Shown here: positions 23,736-32,311 of the stretch, piece by piece
How the letters are laid out: every line of letters starts with the position of its first letter
How positions within the stretch are numbered: position 1 is the stretch's first letter
Assembly: GCA_036266195.1 (NCBI GenBank)
Contig: DATANP010000282.1
Span: forward strand, 1-32,544
Direction: 5' to 3'
DNA length: 32,544 nt
Source: DATMER01 sp036266195
GTDB taxonomy: Bacteria; Acidobacteriota; Thermoanaerobaculia; Multivoradales; UBA5704
Notes under the pieces: model-generated
What the model saw: the letters and a program-made list of their open reading frames with translations, nothing else
Told to the model about the DNA's origin: nothing
The model's database searches: none
Translations under genes and position numbers: made by a program

Positions 23736-24793
23736 AGAGGCATGCGGGCCCGGACCTCCGTCCCCTGGCCGGGAGCGCTCTCGACCTCCAGCGTGCCGCC
23801 GGCCGCCTCCAGGCGCTCCCGCATGTTCCGCAGCCCCATGCCCGCGGGCCTGCTGGCCGGCTCGAAGCCCTGCCCGTCGTCGCGCACCCGGAGGAGCAGG
23901 GCCGGAGAGCCGTCCTGGCCGACCTGGCCGAGCCGCGCCTGCACCGAGCGGGCCCGGCTGTGATGGGCGATGTTGGACAGCGCCTCCTGGGCAATCCGGA
24001 ACAGGTTTTCCTGGGTGGCGGACGGCAGCCGGTCGTCGGGTGGGAGCTCGCCGATCTCGAAATCGACCGGAATCCCGCAACGGTAGCCCAGGGCCTCGCA
24101 CTGCTCGCGCAGCGCCTCGACCAGGCCGACCGTGGCCAGGGGCTCCGGGCGCAACTGGGCCAGCAGCGCCCGCATCTCGACCATGGCCTCCTGGGAGCTC
24201 CTGCGCACGTCGGCCAGGGCGGCCCTCGCGCCTCCAGGGTCGGCCTCCCAGCGCTCTTCGGCCGCCGCGGAGCTGAGCCTGATGCTGAAGAGCTGCTGCT
24301 TGATCGAGTCGTGGAGGTCCCTCGCCAGGCGGTTGCGCTCCTGTTGAGCGGCGGACTCGTCCAGCGAATCCGCCGCGGGGTCCTCCGCAGCCGGGCCCGT
24401 TCCCCCGAAGCGATAGATGAAGGAGAGCAGGCCGAGAACCAGGAAGAGCGAGCTGGCGTGGAGCGCTATCCGGACCGTGAGCTCTACCGAGTGCGGATCC
24501 TCCCGGGAAGCCAGCGGCAGGTAGATCCAGACGAAGGCCAGGGCGGTATGGACCGTGGTCAGGAGCATCCGGCGGGGTGAGGAGAGCTTGAGCGGCGGCA
24601 GGATCAACAGCATCAACCCAAGGCCGCAGAGCAGGGCCCCGAGCAGCCGGAGGAGCGCGATGGCGCCGCTGTCGGCAGGAGCGTGGAAGAACGGCAGGAG
24701 GTCCAGAACCCGATCGGGGACGAGGACGAAGCCCAGGCCCAGCGCGAGGGCCAGGGCGGCATTGATCAGCGTCAGGGGCCAGGCTTGCTTCAT
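23657..24793 (-). CDS. NarL/LiaS-type sensor histidine kinase with altered C-terminus
   Basis: A 378-residue kinase. Four membrane helices (about residues 8-25, 44-66, 77-93 and 104-126) form a sensor with little extracellular loop. The HisKA_3 dimerisation domain has the phospho-acceptor His161 in 'NRLARDLHDSIKQQ'. The HATPase domain has an N-box 'NLFRIAQEALSNIAHHS', G1 'RDDGQGFEP' and G2 'GMGLRNMRERL'. The natural end is near 'VRARMPLTP'; the last ~20 residues are read from the inverted receiver fragment and look spurious. Its cognate regulator downstream is broken. The start has a GGGAGG site. It may sense the envelope state, as Lia-like kinases do, together with the neighbouring DUF4097 protein. 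Confidence 0.88.
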   Translation of the reverse strand: MKQAWPLTLINAALALALGLGFVLVPDRVLDLLPFFHAPADSGAIALLRLLGALLCGLGLMLLILPPLKLSSPRRMLLTTVHTALAFVWIYLPLASREDPHSVELTVRIALHASSLFLVLGLLSFIYRFGGTGPAAEDPAADSLDESAAQQERNRLARDLHDSIKQQLFSIRLSSAAAEERWEADPGGARAALADVRRSSQEAMVEMRALLAQLRPEPLATVGLVEALREQCEALGYRCGIPVDFEIGELPPDDRLPSATQENLFRIAQEALSNIAHHSRARSVQARLGQVGQDGSPALLLRVRDDGQGFEPASRPAGMGLRNMRERLEAAGGTLEVESAPGQGTEVRARMPLTPPKALAAAPRTASRKTSGSASLRT

Positions 24794-24844
24794 GACGACC
24801 TCCCGAACGGCAGTCTAGGGATCCGCCGCGGCGCCGGTCATCCC

Positions 24845-24917
24845 CCGAAAGGAGGATTTTCCCGTCCGGCTCCTGAAGAGCCGGTCCGTTATGACAGAAT
24901 CGCCCTCCGAAAGGAGG
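24845..24917 (+). promoter_or_regulatory. Duplicated Shine-Dalgarno motif with intervening hairpin
   Basis: CCGAAAGGAGG occurs at 24845-24855 and again, identically, at 24907-24917. Between them is a perfect 7-bp hairpin (CCGGCTC / GAGCCGG, 24866-24884). The second copy sits 8 nt before the CTG that appears to start the ketosynthase gene. The first is followed by no start codon. Confidence 0.55.
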
Positions 24918-24925
24918 GGTCAGCC

Positions 24926-26500
24926 CTGCGCAGAGTCGGAATCTTCGGATGGGGGATCGTGGCTCCCCGCTCGCCCAACGTCGACGCGTTCGCGAAGAAC
25001 CTCGCGTCGTCGGACGCCTGGCTGACGCCCTTCGAGGGCTTCGGCCCCAACAACTTCCTGGTCGGGAACCCGGAGTTCTCGTTCGAGGCGTACCACGACT
25101 GGATCGACGCCCGCTTCCCGCCCAGCCGCTTCCGCCAGCTCAAGGAGAAGATGGACCCGACCACGTTGTTCGCGGTCGGCGCCTTCATCCAGGCCCTCGG
25201 CCAGAACCCGGGTCTGGAGCAGGAGCTCCAGAGCCTCGGCACCCAGGCCCACATCTATGTGGGGACGGGCATCGGCAACGTCATCACTATCTCCCAGGTG
25301 GCCCTGGCCCACGACCGCGCCCAGCGCGCCTGGGACCGCTTCTGGGCCGAGCGCAACCCGGAGCTCGAAGCGTGGAAGGCGATGAGCCCGGAGGAGCGCG
25401 CCGGAAGGACTGACGTGCCGCCGCAGCCCGAGGCGCTGCCCTTCGAGGAGCGCGCCGACGCCGACCGCACCTGGTGGCACTACTGGGCCGGCAGCTCGGC
25501 CGACCTCCGCGCCTACCTGGAGGAGCTGGCCGAGATCGAGTCGGTGTCCGTCGAGGGCGACGTCGAGAGCGGCAAGATGAGCCTTCTCAAGGAGAAGCAG
25601 CGCCGTTTCGGGCAGCTTCAGAAGCGCTGGGGCTCGCCGCAGCCGCCCTGGCTCGCGGTCACGGCCAACGTGGTGTGGAACCTCCACAACACGCCGGCGG
25701 CGCAGATCAGCATGCTCGGCAAGATCACCGGCCTGGCGTTCTCGCCGGTGGCGGCCTGCTCCACGTTCGGCGTGGCCCTGAAGCTCGCGATGGACGCCAT
25801 CGACCGCGGCGAGGCCAGGGCCGTGGTGGTCGGGGCCACGGACCCGCCGCCGCACCCGCTCTCGGTCGGCGGCTTCTATTCGGCCCGCGTGGTGCCTACG
25901 GACGGCAAGGTCTCCAAGCCGCTCACCGGCATGCGGGGCACCCACGTGGCCGGCGGCGCGGCGCTGTGGATCGTGGGCGACCTGGAGTACTTCACCGCCA
26001 AGGGCTTCCGGCCGCTCGGCATGGAGCCGGTCGCCGTGGGGGTCAGCTCGGACGCCGACCACATCATCACCCCCTCGGTGGAGGGTCCGACCGAGGCCAT
26101 GCTCCAGGCGTTCGCGGGCGCCGGCATCCAGCCGAGCGAGATCGGCACCTGGGACCTCCACGCCACGGCCACGCCGGGCGACTACCAGGAGGTCCACAAC
26201 CTGCGCTCGATCGTGCCGGGCTCGGTGCTGGTCACCGCCCGCAAGGGCACCTTCGGCCACGGCATGTCGGCCTCGGGCGGCTGGGAGCTGACCGCCCAGT
26301 ATCTCGGCTACGAGCGCGGCGAGCTGTTCCCGACGCCGCTCTCCAAGGCGGAGCTGAACCCGCAGATCGCCGCCGTGCACCAAACGTTCGTGTGCGACAA
26401 GGCCGTTCCCGCTCCGGATGCCCCTGCCGGCAAGCTCTCCATGGGGGTGGGCGGCATCAACGCCTGCGTGATCTCCCGGCCCTGGAAGAAAAAGGACTGA
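24926..26500 (+). CDS. Beta-ketoacyl synthase family protein with N-terminal insertion, probable CTG start
   Basis: A roughly 524-residue thiolase-fold condensing enzyme. Catalytic Cys278 is in 'AACSTFGV', His412 in 'LHATATPGD', and Lys440 and His445 in 'RKGTFGHGMSASG': the full Cys-His-His set with the usual Cys-to-His distance. Cys lies about 115 residues later than in FabF because of an inserted, Trp/Glu-rich charged region (about residues 100-235). The N-terminal strand 'LRRVGIFGWGIVAP' must be included, but no ATG, GTG or TTG precedes it in frame near a ribosome site. A CTG at 24926 lies 8 nt after AAGGAGG, so CTG initiation is inferred. There is no ACP or other fatty-acid gene beside it; the substrate is unknown. 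Confidence 0.82.
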   Translation: MRRVGIFGWGIVAPRSPNVDAFAKNLASSDAWLTPFEGFGPNNFLVGNPEFSFEAYHDWIDARFPPSRFRQLKEKMDPTTLFAVGAFIQALGQNPGLEQELQSLGTQAHIYVGTGIGNVITISQVALAHDRAQRAWDRFWAERNPELEAWKAMSPEERAGRTDVPPQPEALPFEERADADRTWWHYWAGSSADLRAYLEELAEIESVSVEGDVESGKMSLLKEKQRRFGQLQKRWGSPQPPWLAVTANVVWNLHNTPAAQISMLGKITGLAFSPVAACSTFGVALKLAMDAIDRGEARAVVVGATDPPPHPLSVGGFYSARVVPTDGKVSKPLTGMRGTHVAGGAALWIVGDLEYFTAKGFRPLGMEPVAVGVSSDADHIITPSVEGPTEAMLQAFAGAGIQPSEIGTWDLHATATPGDYQEVHNLRSIVPGSVLVTARKGTFGHGMSASGGWELTAQYLGYERGELFPTPLSKAELNPQIAAVHQTFVCDKAVPAPDAPAGKLSMGVGGINACVISRPWKKKD

Positions 26501-26509
26501 AAGGGCTGC

Positions 26510-26559
26510 AAGGACTGCAGGGATCAAAGACTGTGGTCCTTGAAGTCCCTGCAGTCCTT
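26510..26559. terminator. Bidirectional hairpin terminator between ketosynthase and RlmI-like gene
   Basis: A perfect 14-bp inverted repeat (AAGGACTGCAGGGA / TCCCTGCAGTCCTT) with a 22-nt loop lies in the short space between two convergent genes. The arms end in A- or T-rich bases on both sides, so it can serve both transcripts. Confidence 0.7.
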
Positions 26560-26567
26560 TGGGTCCC

Positions 26568-27752
26568 TTAAAGCACCGGCCCCCGCACCATCGCCAGCCA
26601 GCCCTTGAGGTACTCGCCCTGGGGGTGGGTGATGGCCACGGGGTGGTCGGGTGCGGCGGCGAGCGGCTCCAGCAGGGCCACGCGCACCCCGGCCTCCACG
26701 GCGGCCGCGAAGAGGATCTGCCGGAAGAGCTTGGCGTCCACCGCGCCGCTGCAGGAGAAGGTGAGCAGGAACCCGCCGGGCTCCACCCGGCGGAAGGCCA
26801 GGCGGTTGAGGTCCTTGTAGGCCCGCGCCGCGGCGTCCACGTCGGGGCGCTTGCGCACCAGCGGCGGCGGATCGCAGACCACCAGGCCGTACTGGTCGGT
26901 TCGTGATCGGAGGTCCTCGAAGACGTTGGCCCGCACCCACTCGGTGCGGCCGGGGTCGAAGCCGTTTTGCGCCACGTGCTCGATCCCGCGGTCGATCAGC
27001 CGGGTGGAGGACTCCACGAACACGACCCGGCTGGCGCCGCCCCGCAGGGCGTAGAGTCCGAAGGCGCCGGAGTGCGCGAAGAGGTCGAGCACGGTCCGGC
27101 CGCCGGCCAGGCGCTCGACCCGGCGGCGGTTCTCCCGCTGGTCGCAATAGAAACCGGTCTTCTGCCCTCCCGACAGCTCGGCCGTCATCCGGAAGCCCGA
27201 CTCCAGGAACGGGGCTTCTGCGGGGATCTCGCCCGCGATCACCTCGTCTTCCTCGCGGGGGAGCCCCTCGGCCCGGCGCGCGGGGAGATCATTGCTCTGG
27301 AGGATGGCGAGCCCGGGGAACGCCTCGCGGAGAGCGGCATAGGCCTCCTCCCGCAGCGCCTCCAGCCCGGCCACGGTGACCTGGCTCACCAGGACATCCC
27401 CGAAGCGGTCGACCGTCCAGCCGGGCAGGCCGTCGCCCTCGGCGTTCAGCACGCGGTAGCCGGTGGTCTCGGGCGGGAGCACGGCGGCGCGGAGCGCCAC
27501 CGCCTCGGCGATCCGCTCCGCGAAGAACGCGCGGTCGGCCTGTTCCACGCCGGCGCCGAGCATCCGGACCCGGATCTGGGAGCGCGGGCTGTGGAACCCG
27601 ATCCCCAGCGGCCGTCCGCCGGCGTCGAGCACCCGGACGAGGGGCGCATCCTCCGGACCTTCCAGCCGCGCCAGGCCGCCGGAGAAGATCCAGGGGTGCC
27701 CCTCGCGAACCGACTTGTCCCGTCCGGGCTTGAGATGGACCACCGCTTCCAC
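26568..27752 (-). CDS. Class I rRNA methyltransferase, RlmI-like (PUA + SAM domain)
   Basis: A 394-residue protein with the layout of 23S rRNA m5C methyltransferase RlmI: an N-terminal PUA domain ('VREGHPWIFSGGLARLEG', 'GFHSPRSQIRVRML'), a central 'YRVLNAEGDGLPGWTVDRFG' segment, and a Rossmann SAM domain. SAM motif I is 'VLDLFAHSGAFGLYALRGGA', motif IV is 'VVCDPPPLVRK', and the C-terminal 'LLTFSCSGAVDAKLF' carries the conserved Ser-Cys-Ser. It methylates RNA in the cytosol; the exact target is not certain. The start at 27752 keeps the PUA domain intact. It follows the VWA gene pair on the same strand by 10 nt, but a functional link to them is not evident. Confidence 0.9.
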   Translation of the reverse strand: MEAVVHLKPGRDKSVREGHPWIFSGGLARLEGPEDAPLVRVLDAGGRPLGIGFHSPRSQIRVRMLGAGVEQADRAFFAERIAEAVALRAAVLPPETTGYRVLNAEGDGLPGWTVDRFGDVLVSQVTVAGLEALREEAYAALREAFPGLAILQSNDLPARRAEGLPREEDEVIAGEIPAEAPFLESGFRMTAELSGGQKTGFYCDQRENRRRVERLAGGRTVLDLFAHSGAFGLYALRGGASRVVFVESSTRLIDRGIEHVAQNGFDPGRTEWVRANVFEDLRSRTDQYGLVVCDPPPLVRKRPDVDAAARAYKDLNRLAFRRVEPGGFLLTFSCSGAVDAKLFRQILFAAAVEAGVRVALLEPLAAAPDHPVAITHPQGEYLKGWLAMVRGPVL

Positions 27753-27762
27753 GCGGCGGATC

Positions 27763-29862
27763 TTATCCTCGGACGACGAACGGCGTCACGCTCGCCTGGG
27801 ACCCTCCGGCCGAGTCGGTGAGCACGACCATCAGCACGTACTCGCCGGCTGGGAGGCTGGTGGGCGGTGCGAAGGTCGCCTCCAGGCTCTCGGAGCCGTT
27901 CGGCCCGGGTCCGAGACGGTGTAGACCGGCGATCTCCCCGGTGCCGGCTTCGCGACCGTCGGCGGTCAGGATGCGCGCCTCGGCTTTCAGATCTCCCGGC
28001 CGGAGCTTGTAGCCGATCAGCGAGACCTCGGCGGGCTTGCCCCGATCGAGCGCGGGCAGCGAGGCGGGGACGTACGGCTCCTCGCCGGCCATGAAGGGGT
28101 AGGGCACCTCGCGGTCGCCCTGCCTCGGCGCCTCCCTCACGATCAGCCAGCGGCCTGGCGGCTCGGGGAAGAACGCGGGAAGGAGCACCGGCTCCGCCTG
28201 CGACAGGTCCGGCACGGCCACGGTCTCCGCCTTCATGCCCATCGCTCCGGTGGCGCCGTTGCGCACCAGCACCCGGACCGACCAGGGGCCCGGCGGCAGG
28301 TCGAGATGGCCGAAGAACTTCAGGCCGCCCTTCTCCAGCGCCTTGCCGACCTTCGCCACGTCCAGGCCCACGGTCTGCGAGAAGAAATCCCGCACCCGGC
28401 CTTCGGAGTCGAAGGCATAGGCATAGATGTCGAGCGGGATCGAGCCGCCCTTGGCGGTCTTGAGCAGGCCGGGGCCGTCCACCTCGATCAGCACCGGCAC
28501 GTAGGCCGGACCGTCCGTCGGGAAGGGCGCCGACAGCACCGCCAGCGGGATCCTCCCCTGGTCCTCGCCCGTCAGGATGGCTTCGCTCGCCACCAGCGCC
28601 TTCTCGAAGGGGCTCTGCTGATCGTAGGGGCGCGGCGCGTAGTAGCCGGGGCGATGGACGAGCCGCGCCCCCTTGGGTGCGTTCTTCAGCTCCACCCGCA
28701 TCCGGTGGTAGGAGCCGTCGCGCTTCACGTCGGGCTGGAAGGCCAGGACGTAGGTGACGCTGGTCCGCTCCAGGACCTTGGCCACGGCCACGCCGAGCTG
28801 GTTGTGGTTCTCGAACAGCTCGCCGCCGGTCTCCTTGGCCATGAGGAAGAGGCTGTCCTTGCCGCCCGTCCACTGGGAGCCCGCCAGGACACCGTCCCGC
28901 AGGCCCCCGATGTCCACGGCCTGGATGATGCAGTCGGCGCGGCGGAACTCCTCCAGCATCTCCTCCATGTGGCTGACGGTGCGGCTGCTGCCGAAGCGGT
29001 CGGTCGAGTCGACGTTCCAGAGCGCATCCGAGGCCATGCGGTTCTGCTCGTCCACGTCCGCGGTGCCGGTGAGGAGAGCGTTGTCGAAGCCCTCCGAGAA
29101 GAGGAGGATGTGCTTGCGGCCGCGCACGCTGGACATCATCCGGGCCAGCTCGGCGTAGGAGCGCGTCATGGCGACCGCGGCCCTCTCCTTGGTGAGCTGG
29201 ACCTGCTGGGAGTAGTTCTGACCGATGAGCACCTCCATCTCCGTGGCCTCGACCCCGGCCGCGCCGGCGGCTCCCGCCTGGACTCCCTCCTTCACATTCT
29301 TGCCGACCGTGGACAGGATGTCCGGGATCGCGATCAGCCCGAGGGGATCCGGCGGCCTCTCGTCGCCGCGCATCTGCGGCAGGCCGAGGCGGTCGATCGC
29401 GCCGAGGATCTGGCCGCGGTCGCCGGTGAAGCCGAGCAGGACCTTCGCGCCCTGGGCGGTGGAGTAGCTCGCCACCCCCACCAGGTCGGACGGGTGGAGC
29501 TTGTCCACCATCTCCCGGGCGGCCCCGCGCGCCTGCACGATCGACTTCGGGGTCGAGAACGAGACGTCGAACAGCAGCAGGAAGTGGCGGCGGGCCGCCA
29601 TCGGCGGGGTGGAGCGCGGGCCGGCCGCCGGCGCGGATTGGAGGTCGAGGACCTCGAACCCGACCAGCGGCTGCTTCCGGCGCCCTTCGTAGACCTCGAA
29701 GTCCTCGGCCTTGAGACCGCGGACCGGCGCGCCGTCCGCCCCGATCACCTGCACCGGAACCTCCACGACCACGACGTCCGTGGACTCCGAAAACGTCTGG
29801 GCCGTCGAGCCTGACGGGACCAGCAACAAGGCGAGGGCGAAGCCTGCGAGGGTGCGTCTCAT
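27763..29862 (-). CDS. VWFA-related Acidobacterial-domain protein (copy 1)
   Basis: A 699-residue secreted protein with a signal peptide (MRRTLAGFALALLLVPSG, STAQT). Its N-terminal beta segment ('VVVVEVPVQVIGADGAPVRG', 'LKAEDFEVYEG') is the lead-in typical of the acidobacterial VWFA-related family. The VWA domain follows, with an intact MIDAS motif DVSFS (Asp99, Ser101, Ser103). After the VWA come 'RTSVTYVLAFQP', 'YHRMRVELK', 'RPGYYAPRP' and a C-terminal beta-rich part ('GRWLIVREAP', 'AGEYVLMVVLTDSAGG'). Such proteins probably bind metal-dependent partners at the cell surface. Its ATG overlaps the stop of copy 2 (ATGA). Confidence 0.88.
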   Translation of the reverse strand: MRRTLAGFALALLLVPSGSTAQTFSESTDVVVVEVPVQVIGADGAPVRGLKAEDFEVYEGRRKQPLVGFEVLDLQSAPAAGPRSTPPMAARRHFLLLFDVSFSTPKSIVQARGAAREMVDKLHPSDLVGVASYSTAQGAKVLLGFTGDRGQILGAIDRLGLPQMRGDERPPDPLGLIAIPDILSTVGKNVKEGVQAGAAGAAGVEATEMEVLIGQNYSQQVQLTKERAAVAMTRSYAELARMMSSVRGRKHILLFSEGFDNALLTGTADVDEQNRMASDALWNVDSTDRFGSSRTVSHMEEMLEEFRRADCIIQAVDIGGLRDGVLAGSQWTGGKDSLFLMAKETGGELFENHNQLGVAVAKVLERTSVTYVLAFQPDVKRDGSYHRMRVELKNAPKGARLVHRPGYYAPRPYDQQSPFEKALVASEAILTGEDQGRIPLAVLSAPFPTDGPAYVPVLIEVDGPGLLKTAKGGSIPLDIYAYAFDSEGRVRDFFSQTVGLDVAKVGKALEKGGLKFFGHLDLPPGPWSVRVLVRNGATGAMGMKAETVAVPDLSQAEPVLLPAFFPEPPGRWLIVREAPRQGDREVPYPFMAGEEPYVPASLPALDRGKPAEVSLIGYKLRPGDLKAEARILTADGREAGTGEIAGLHRLGPGPNGSESLEATFAPPTSLPAGEYVLMVVLTDSAGGSQASVTPFVVRG

Positions 29863-32069
29863 CGGGTGCTTCCTCCATGCGGGGCCTCGCCGACCGAGAT
29901 CGCGGTGGCGCTGCTCCGGGCGCCTCCGGCGCCGTCGGTGAGAGTGACGAGCAGAGTGTACTCGCCCGGAGCGAGACCGGCGGGCGGCTCGAACGTGGCC
30001 TTCAGGCGCTCGGCACCGTCCGTGCCCGCCTCGCGTCCCAGGACCCGCAGCCGGCCCACTCCCGCGTCGCGGCCCTCGGACGTCCGCAGCCGGGCTTCGG
30101 CCTGCACCTCGCCCGGCGGCAGGTGATAGGCCACCAGCGAGACCGCGGCCTCCTGGCCGGGCGCCAGCCGGGGCAGCGAGGCGGGGATGTATGGCGCTCC
30201 GCCGGACAGGAAGGGATAGGCCACCCCCTCCTCCGGCCGCGCCTCGCGGACCATCAGCCAGCGGCCCGGCGGCTCGGGGAAGAAGGCGGGGAGCAGCGAG
30301 CCCGAGCCCAGCTCCGGCACGTGGACCGCCACCGTCCGCAGCCCGGAGGCGCCGGTCGCGGCGTTGCGCACCAGCACCCGCACCGACCAGTCGCCCGGCG
30401 GCAGGTTCAGATGGCCGAAGAACTTGAGCCCGCCCTGCTTGAGCACGGCGCCGGTCTTGAGCAGGTCGAGGCCAAGGTTCTGGGAGAAGTAGTCCCGCGC
30501 CTGCCCCTGCGCGTCGAAGGCATAGCCATAGATCTCGACCGGCACCGACCACCCCTCGACCCCGGCGAGGAGCGACGAACCGTCCACCTCGACCAGCACC
30601 GGCACCCAGGAGGCTCCCTGGACGCTTCCCGGGAACGGCGCAGCCAGGACCGACGTCCGGATGGCGTTCGACTCCTCGCCGGCCACCAGGCCGCGCGCGG
30701 TCTGGAGGATCTTTTCGGTGGCGCTCGCCTGGCCCGCGGGCCGCGGCGCGTAGAAGCCCGGACGGTGGACCACCCGGGTACCCCGGGAGGCACCCTTCAG
30801 CTCCACCCGGATCGTATGGTAGGCGCCGTCGTGCGGCAGGTCCGGGGGCTGGACCGCGAGAACGTAGGTGACGCTCGTCCGCCGCAGCATCTTGTCCATG
30901 GCGTCGGACAGGTCGTTGTAGTTCTCATAGAAGTCGCCGCCGGTCGAATCGGCGAGGAGGAAGAGGCTGTCCCGGCCGCCTGCCCAGGGAGAACCGGGGT
31001 CGACGCCTTCGCGCAGGCCGCCGGTGTCGACGGCCTGGACCACGCAGTCGGCGCGGCGGAATTCCTCCAGCATGGCCTCCAGGTCCGAAGCGGCCTTGGT
31101 GTTGCCGAACCGGAGCTCCGAGTCGATGCCCCAGACCGCGCCCTTGCTCGAGATCATGGCCTGCCGATTCTGCACGTCGAGGTCGGCCGTGCCGGAGAAG
31201 ACCGAGGCGTCGAATCCCTCGGAGAAGAAGACGACGTACTTGCGGCCGTAGAGGGTGCCGACCGTCTTCGCCAGCTCCTGGAAGGCGTGGGCCATGGCGG
31301 TTACGGCCTTCTCGCGGCCGTTGCGATCGGCGCGATCCGCCAGGTCCTGGGTGCTGGCCAGAAAGGGCGGAAAGCCGCTGTTGGCCATGGCTTTGGCGAC
31401 GGCCTCCTGCCGCGCTTCGGCCCCGGGGCCGTTGCCGCCAGGGCCGCCGTTGCCGCCGCCGCCGCCACGGCCAGGACCGGCGCCACCCCCGGACTCGGAG
31501 CCGAACGGGTTGCCGGTCGCGAGCACCAGCCGCAGCGGGTCTCCGGTCCGCGCCACCATCTCCGGCTTGCCGAGGGCGTCGAGGGCCGCCCGGGCTTGCC
31601 GGCGGTCCGTGGTAAATCCCAGGAGAAGCTCCGGTCCGCGGGCGGGGGAGTAGGCGGCCACGGCCACCAGGTCGGACGGATGGAGCCGGTCGATCAGGTC
31701 GCGGGCGGCCTCCTCGCCCTTGGCCAGGGCCTTGGGGGAGGAGAACGCCAGGTCGAAGAGGAGCAGGAAGTGGCGCCGGGCCGTGACCGGCTGGGCCTGC
31801 TTCCAGCCCTTGTCCGAAGGGGGAGGGGCCGGCGCTTCGAGGTCGAGCATCTCGAAGCCGGTGACGGGCAGCCTGTCCTTGCCCGCGTACACCTCGAAGT
31901 CGGCGGCGGTCAGGCCGCGGACGGGCTCGCCGTCCTTGAGCACCTGCACCGGGACCTCCACGACCAGCACGTCCGCGGACCCTGAGAACGTCGGCTGCGC
32001 CGCATGAGCGGCCCCGAGACCGACGAACAGCACCGCCAGGCCGACGATCCAGCTCGAAGAACGCCTCAT
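29859..32069 (-). CDS. VWFA-related Acidobacterial-domain protein (copy 2, altered MIDAS)
   Basis: A 736-residue paralogue of copy 1, alike along its whole length and sharing phrases such as 'RRHFLLLFD', 'LHPSDLV', 'MLEEFRRADC', 'RTSVTYVLA' and 'FFPEPPGRWLMVREA'. A signal peptide (MRRSSSWIVGLAVLFVGLGA) and the same lead-in domain are present. The MIDAS reads DLAFS (Asp106, Ala108, Ser110): the first serine is lost. A glycine-rich insert (about residues 192-217) is found only here. A strong GGGAGGAGG ribosome site lies 6 nt before the ATG. It is the first gene of the VWA operon and probably arose by tandem duplication. Confidence 0.88.
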   Translation of the reverse strand: MRRSSSWIVGLAVLFVGLGAAHAAQPTFSGSADVLVVEVPVQVLKDGEPVRGLTAADFEVYAGKDRLPVTGFEMLDLEAPAPPPSDKGWKQAQPVTARRHFLLLFDLAFSSPKALAKGEEAARDLIDRLHPSDLVAVAAYSPARGPELLLGFTTDRRQARAALDALGKPEMVARTGDPLRLVLATGNPFGSESGGGAGPGRGGGGGNGGPGGNGPGAEARQEAVAKAMANSGFPPFLASTQDLADRADRNGREKAVTAMAHAFQELAKTVGTLYGRKYVVFFSEGFDASVFSGTADLDVQNRQAMISSKGAVWGIDSELRFGNTKAASDLEAMLEEFRRADCVVQAVDTGGLREGVDPGSPWAGGRDSLFLLADSTGGDFYENYNDLSDAMDKMLRRTSVTYVLAVQPPDLPHDGAYHTIRVELKGASRGTRVVHRPGFYAPRPAGQASATEKILQTARGLVAGEESNAIRTSVLAAPFPGSVQGASWVPVLVEVDGSSLLAGVEGWSVPVEIYGYAFDAQGQARDYFSQNLGLDLLKTGAVLKQGGLKFFGHLNLPPGDWSVRVLVRNAATGASGLRTVAVHVPELGSGSLLPAFFPEPPGRWLMVREARPEEGVAYPFLSGGAPYIPASLPRLAPGQEAAVSLVAYHLPPGEVQAEARLRTSEGRDAGVGRLRVLGREAGTDGAERLKATFEPPAGLAPGEYTLLVTLTDGAGGARSSATAISVGEAPHGGSTR

Positions 32070-32311
32070 GAAAGACCTCCTCCCACAGTTCGAAGTCACC
32101 TTTGGAGGACGGCCGCGTGCTCTCCCCAGGACTGCATGGAGGCCCGGCCCCCCTTTGCTGCTCGCTTTCCGGGGAGCAGGTGCAAGAGGCGGGCCGGGCT
32201 CCTCTGGTGCTACGATCACAACGCCGGCTCTCCGAATTTTGCCGACGCCATTACATTCGGCGGTTGGCTTTCTTCGGTTCCGTCCTCAGAGAGGATTTCG
32301 GGCCGGACAGC
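32070..32311. other. Upstream region of the VWA operon, nothing identified
   Basis: The ribosome site of the VWA copy 2 gene lies at its left end. I find no reliable promoter motif, RNA gene or convincing ORF in the rest; the short plus-strand ORFs here are low-complexity and unlike proteins. Confidence 0.4.

Noticed and set aside
23447..24580. 377-residue plus-strand ORF
   Set aside because: Mostly antisense of the sensor kinase; only the short inverted receiver segment, in another frame, is meaningful.
24890..24928. ATG at 24890 as ketosynthase start or leader peptide
   Set aside because: It is out of frame with the ketosynthase and has no stop soon after that would make a leader peptide.
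24920..26527. 535-residue minus-strand ORF
   Set aside because: Antisense of the ketosynthase, whose catalytic residues are all present on the plus strand.
29877..31985. 702-residue plus-strand ORF
   Set aside because: Antisense of VWA copy 2, which has a signal peptide and ribosome site.
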